In this document: positions 62,693 to 64,000 of the stretch, in pieces | Layout: the number at the start of each line of letters is the position of its first letter | How positions within the stretch are numbered: the first letter of the stretch is position 1 | Assembly (NCBI RefSeq): GCF_002265265.1 | Contig: NZ_NOIF01000003.1 | Span: forward strand, 25,852-89,851 | DNA length: 64,000 bases | Direction: 5' to 3' | From: Photobacterium sanguinicancri | GTDB taxonomy: Bacteria > Pseudomonadota > Gammaproteobacteria > Enterobacterales > Vibrionaceae | The notes under the pieces: model-generated | What the model saw: only the letters and a program-made list of their open reading frames with translations | Database searches by the model: none | What the model was told of the DNA's origin: nothing | Translations under genes and position numbers: made by a program

Positions 62693-63985
62693 TTTCTTAT
62701 TTTTGGCATATCGTTGAGGTCTTGGTTTTACCGTTCTTGGGAATGTCCTTTCCCTCCTGCCTTCAAGAATTAAACTCTCAGCCATATTGTGGAACCCCTT
62801 TAATTGACGTGGAATAGCGCCAGGCGTTGAATAAGGTAGACCAACTAATAACGCGGTTATGTGAGCTAGCGTTCCATTGAAACTGAGCTGATAAGGGAGA
62901 TAGTTTCCTTTTAGGCTAAAGCTAAGTTCTACCATCTGATAACGGATCAAATTGTAAGTGAGTAAGATCCCCCACAACTCTTGTTTAACTAACTCAGGAA
63001 GACGGCTGCGTAATGTTAAGCGATTGCCTAACATGTACTGTTTTTGTTCTCGGTAACCTAGTTCTATTTCCCAACGATGTTCATAAAGGCTGGCAATATC
63101 TTTTGAAGGGAAGCGCAACGCCTCTACCATCGAGGTTAATACTTGATAATCCTTTCCCTTGATCTTTCGGGTCACTAGACGAGCCGTTACCGTTTCGGGT
63201 AGCTCTGGCCAAAGCTTACGAGCTCTTGGGTTACTGCGTAAAAGGACTAATTTATCATTACGCCCTAACGATTGAATGACTTCATATTGCGTATTCTTTT
63301 TTAGTGGGATCAGCCAATGACGAGCTTGACCTGTTTGATTCCACTTATGCAATAAACCCAATGAATAGAATCCTTTATCAAACATGGTGACACTATGATC
63401 GGGGGTGGTTTCAATTAGCTTTTCAGCCAATACCATTTCATTAACATTGTAATCATCAAAGGCACTACCAGTGATGAGGTGGCTACTAAGCTCCATCTGA
63501 CACACCATTCTCACTTGAGGGTATTGGGTACCTTTTTGTCGGGAAAATGCATCGTTATTTTGTGGGCTATCAGGCGTTCTCCAAACAACACCATCAACGC
63601 CTAGCAATGTTAAACCATTCCATTGCGGTAAGTTCGCACTCTTAATCCATGAGGTGGTCATACACGTAAATACGGCTTTTATTGCAGATTCCCCTAAGGT
63701 TTTTCTACGCTGCGTTAATGCACTGGGAGCAACAAATGCTTTTCCTGTTCGATCAACAATATCAAGCAGGTTAACGAGATCTTTCATAGATTTATTATTG
63801 TAGATAGCCATTCCGACAAGTAACCAAACCATCGATTCGAGCGTCAATTTTCGCTTACGCATCGTAACAGTATCAGTAAGAGAGTAGGCTTCATTGATGA
63901 GTTCAATGGGTAGTAGGTCGGCTAACGTTTCAACCTGATTAGGTTTCCAGTCATTAATAATATTGAGAGCTTGAGAAACGTCCAT
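62675..63985 (-). CDS. IS4-family transposase
   Basis: A 436-residue DDE transposase of the IS4 family. The N-terminal region has [26 protein letters not shown] and [20 protein letters not shown]. The catalytic Asp residues lie in [13 protein letters not shown] (about 128) and [13 protein letters not shown] (about 207), and the Glu in the YREK-type motif [21 protein letters not shown] (about 312-321). The frame is intact, so the element may be active. The ATG at 63985 is favoured; an upstream start at 63997 is possible, and the promoter lies beyond the window. Confidence 0.92.
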   Translation of the reverse strand: MDVSQALNIINDWKPNQVETLADLLPIELINEAYSLTDTVTMRKRKLTLESMVWLLVGMAIYNNKSMKDLVNLLDIVDRTGKAFVAPSALTQRRKTLGESAIKAVFTCMTTSWIKSANLPQWNGLTLLGVDGVVWRTPDSPQNNDAFSRQKGTQYPQVRMVCQMELSSHLITGSAFDDYNVNEMVLAEKLIETTPDHSVTMFDKGFYSLGLLHKWNQTGQARHWLIPLKKNTQYEVIQSLGRNDKLVLLRSNPRARKLWPELPETVTARLVTRKIKGKDYQVLTSMVEALRFPSKDIASLYEHRWEIELGYREQKQYMLGNRLTLRSRLPELVKQELWGILLTYNLIRYQMVELSFSLKGNYLPYQLSFNGTLAHITALLVGLPYSTPGAIPRQLKGFHNMAESLILEGRRERTFPRTVKPRPQRYAKNKKAAHLK

Positions 63986-64000
63986 AAAAAAATCCAAGTG

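Larger units (their letters stand above)
62660..64000 (-). mobile_element. IS4-family insertion sequence, partial
   Basis: The element contains the transposase gene and runs off the right edge of the window. The left boundary lies somewhere in about 62640-62675; terminal inverted repeats cannot be paired because the other end is not present, and no target duplication can be checked. Confidence 0.75.

Overview
The window is a chromosomal segment of a gammaproteobacterium, most likely Vibrionaceae and probably Photobacterium. This rests on protein similarity recalled from E. coli and Vibrio families, a moderately AT-rich base composition, two conserved gene orders known from E. coli (yceD-rpmF-plsX-fab...-tatD-ptsG and trp...trpH-yciO-rluB-yciK-sohB-yciN-topA), a torECA system and a gal operon next to an ebg operon. 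No database search was possible, so the genus is an inference. No rRNA, tRNA or CRISPR array was seen.

Region 1 (1-13.1 kb) is housekeeping. The 5' part of yceF (maf) on the minus strand is divergent from a long plus-strand run: yceD, rpmF, plsX, fabH, fabD, fabG, acpP, fabF, pabC, mltG, tmk, holB, tatD (ycfH) and ptsG. It covers ribosomal protein L32, phospholipid and type II fatty acid synthesis, the last step of p-aminobenzoate synthesis, a septal murein transglycosylase, dTMP kinase, the delta' clamp-loader subunit and glucose uptake. A near-consensus promoter with a GC-rich discriminator lies almost directly on the yceD start codon.

Region 2 (13.1-20.4 kb) is more variable. It holds a LysO-type lysine exporter, an HDOD protein, a stand-alone LON-domain protein, a small basic membrane protein, a TfoX/Sxy-family protein, a DsdC-like LysR regulator, a YaiL (DUF2058) protein and a DAACS symporter.

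Region 3 (20.4-37.3 kb) is the complete trp operon on the minus strand. It has a TrpR-type operator, a trpL leader with three consecutive Trp codons plus a fourth, an attenuator, and a type I-beta DAHP synthase placed before trpE-trpG-trpD-trpCF-trpB-trpA. Divergent from it is trpH-yciO-rluB, then yciK, sohB, a DUF805 gene, yciN and topA.

Region 4 (37.3-41.4 kb) is torE-torC-torA, the anaerobic trimethylamine N-oxide respiration system (quinol to pentahaem cytochrome to periplasmic molybdoenzyme). Region 5 (41.4-54.1 kb) is a beta-galactoside/galactose locus: ebgA-ebgC-ygjI with its repressor EbgR, then the Leloir operon galE-galT-galK-galM with GalR. Together these could convert lactose to glucose plus UDP-glucose/glucose-1-phosphate. 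LacI-family operators and a CRP-like site are visible.

Region 6 (54.1-64 kb) is accessory. It holds a free-standing tRNA-binding-domain protein, two divergent PEP-CTERM surface proteins with sigma-54-like promoter elements between them, an Asp/Glu racemase, a HypT-like LysR regulator, a Dcu C4-dicarboxylate transporter, a TSUP (YfcA) permease, a LysR regulator, a CosR-like MarR regulator, and an IS4-family transposase running off the end of the window. The PEP-CTERM pair with its possible sigma-54 control is the most unusual part of the window.
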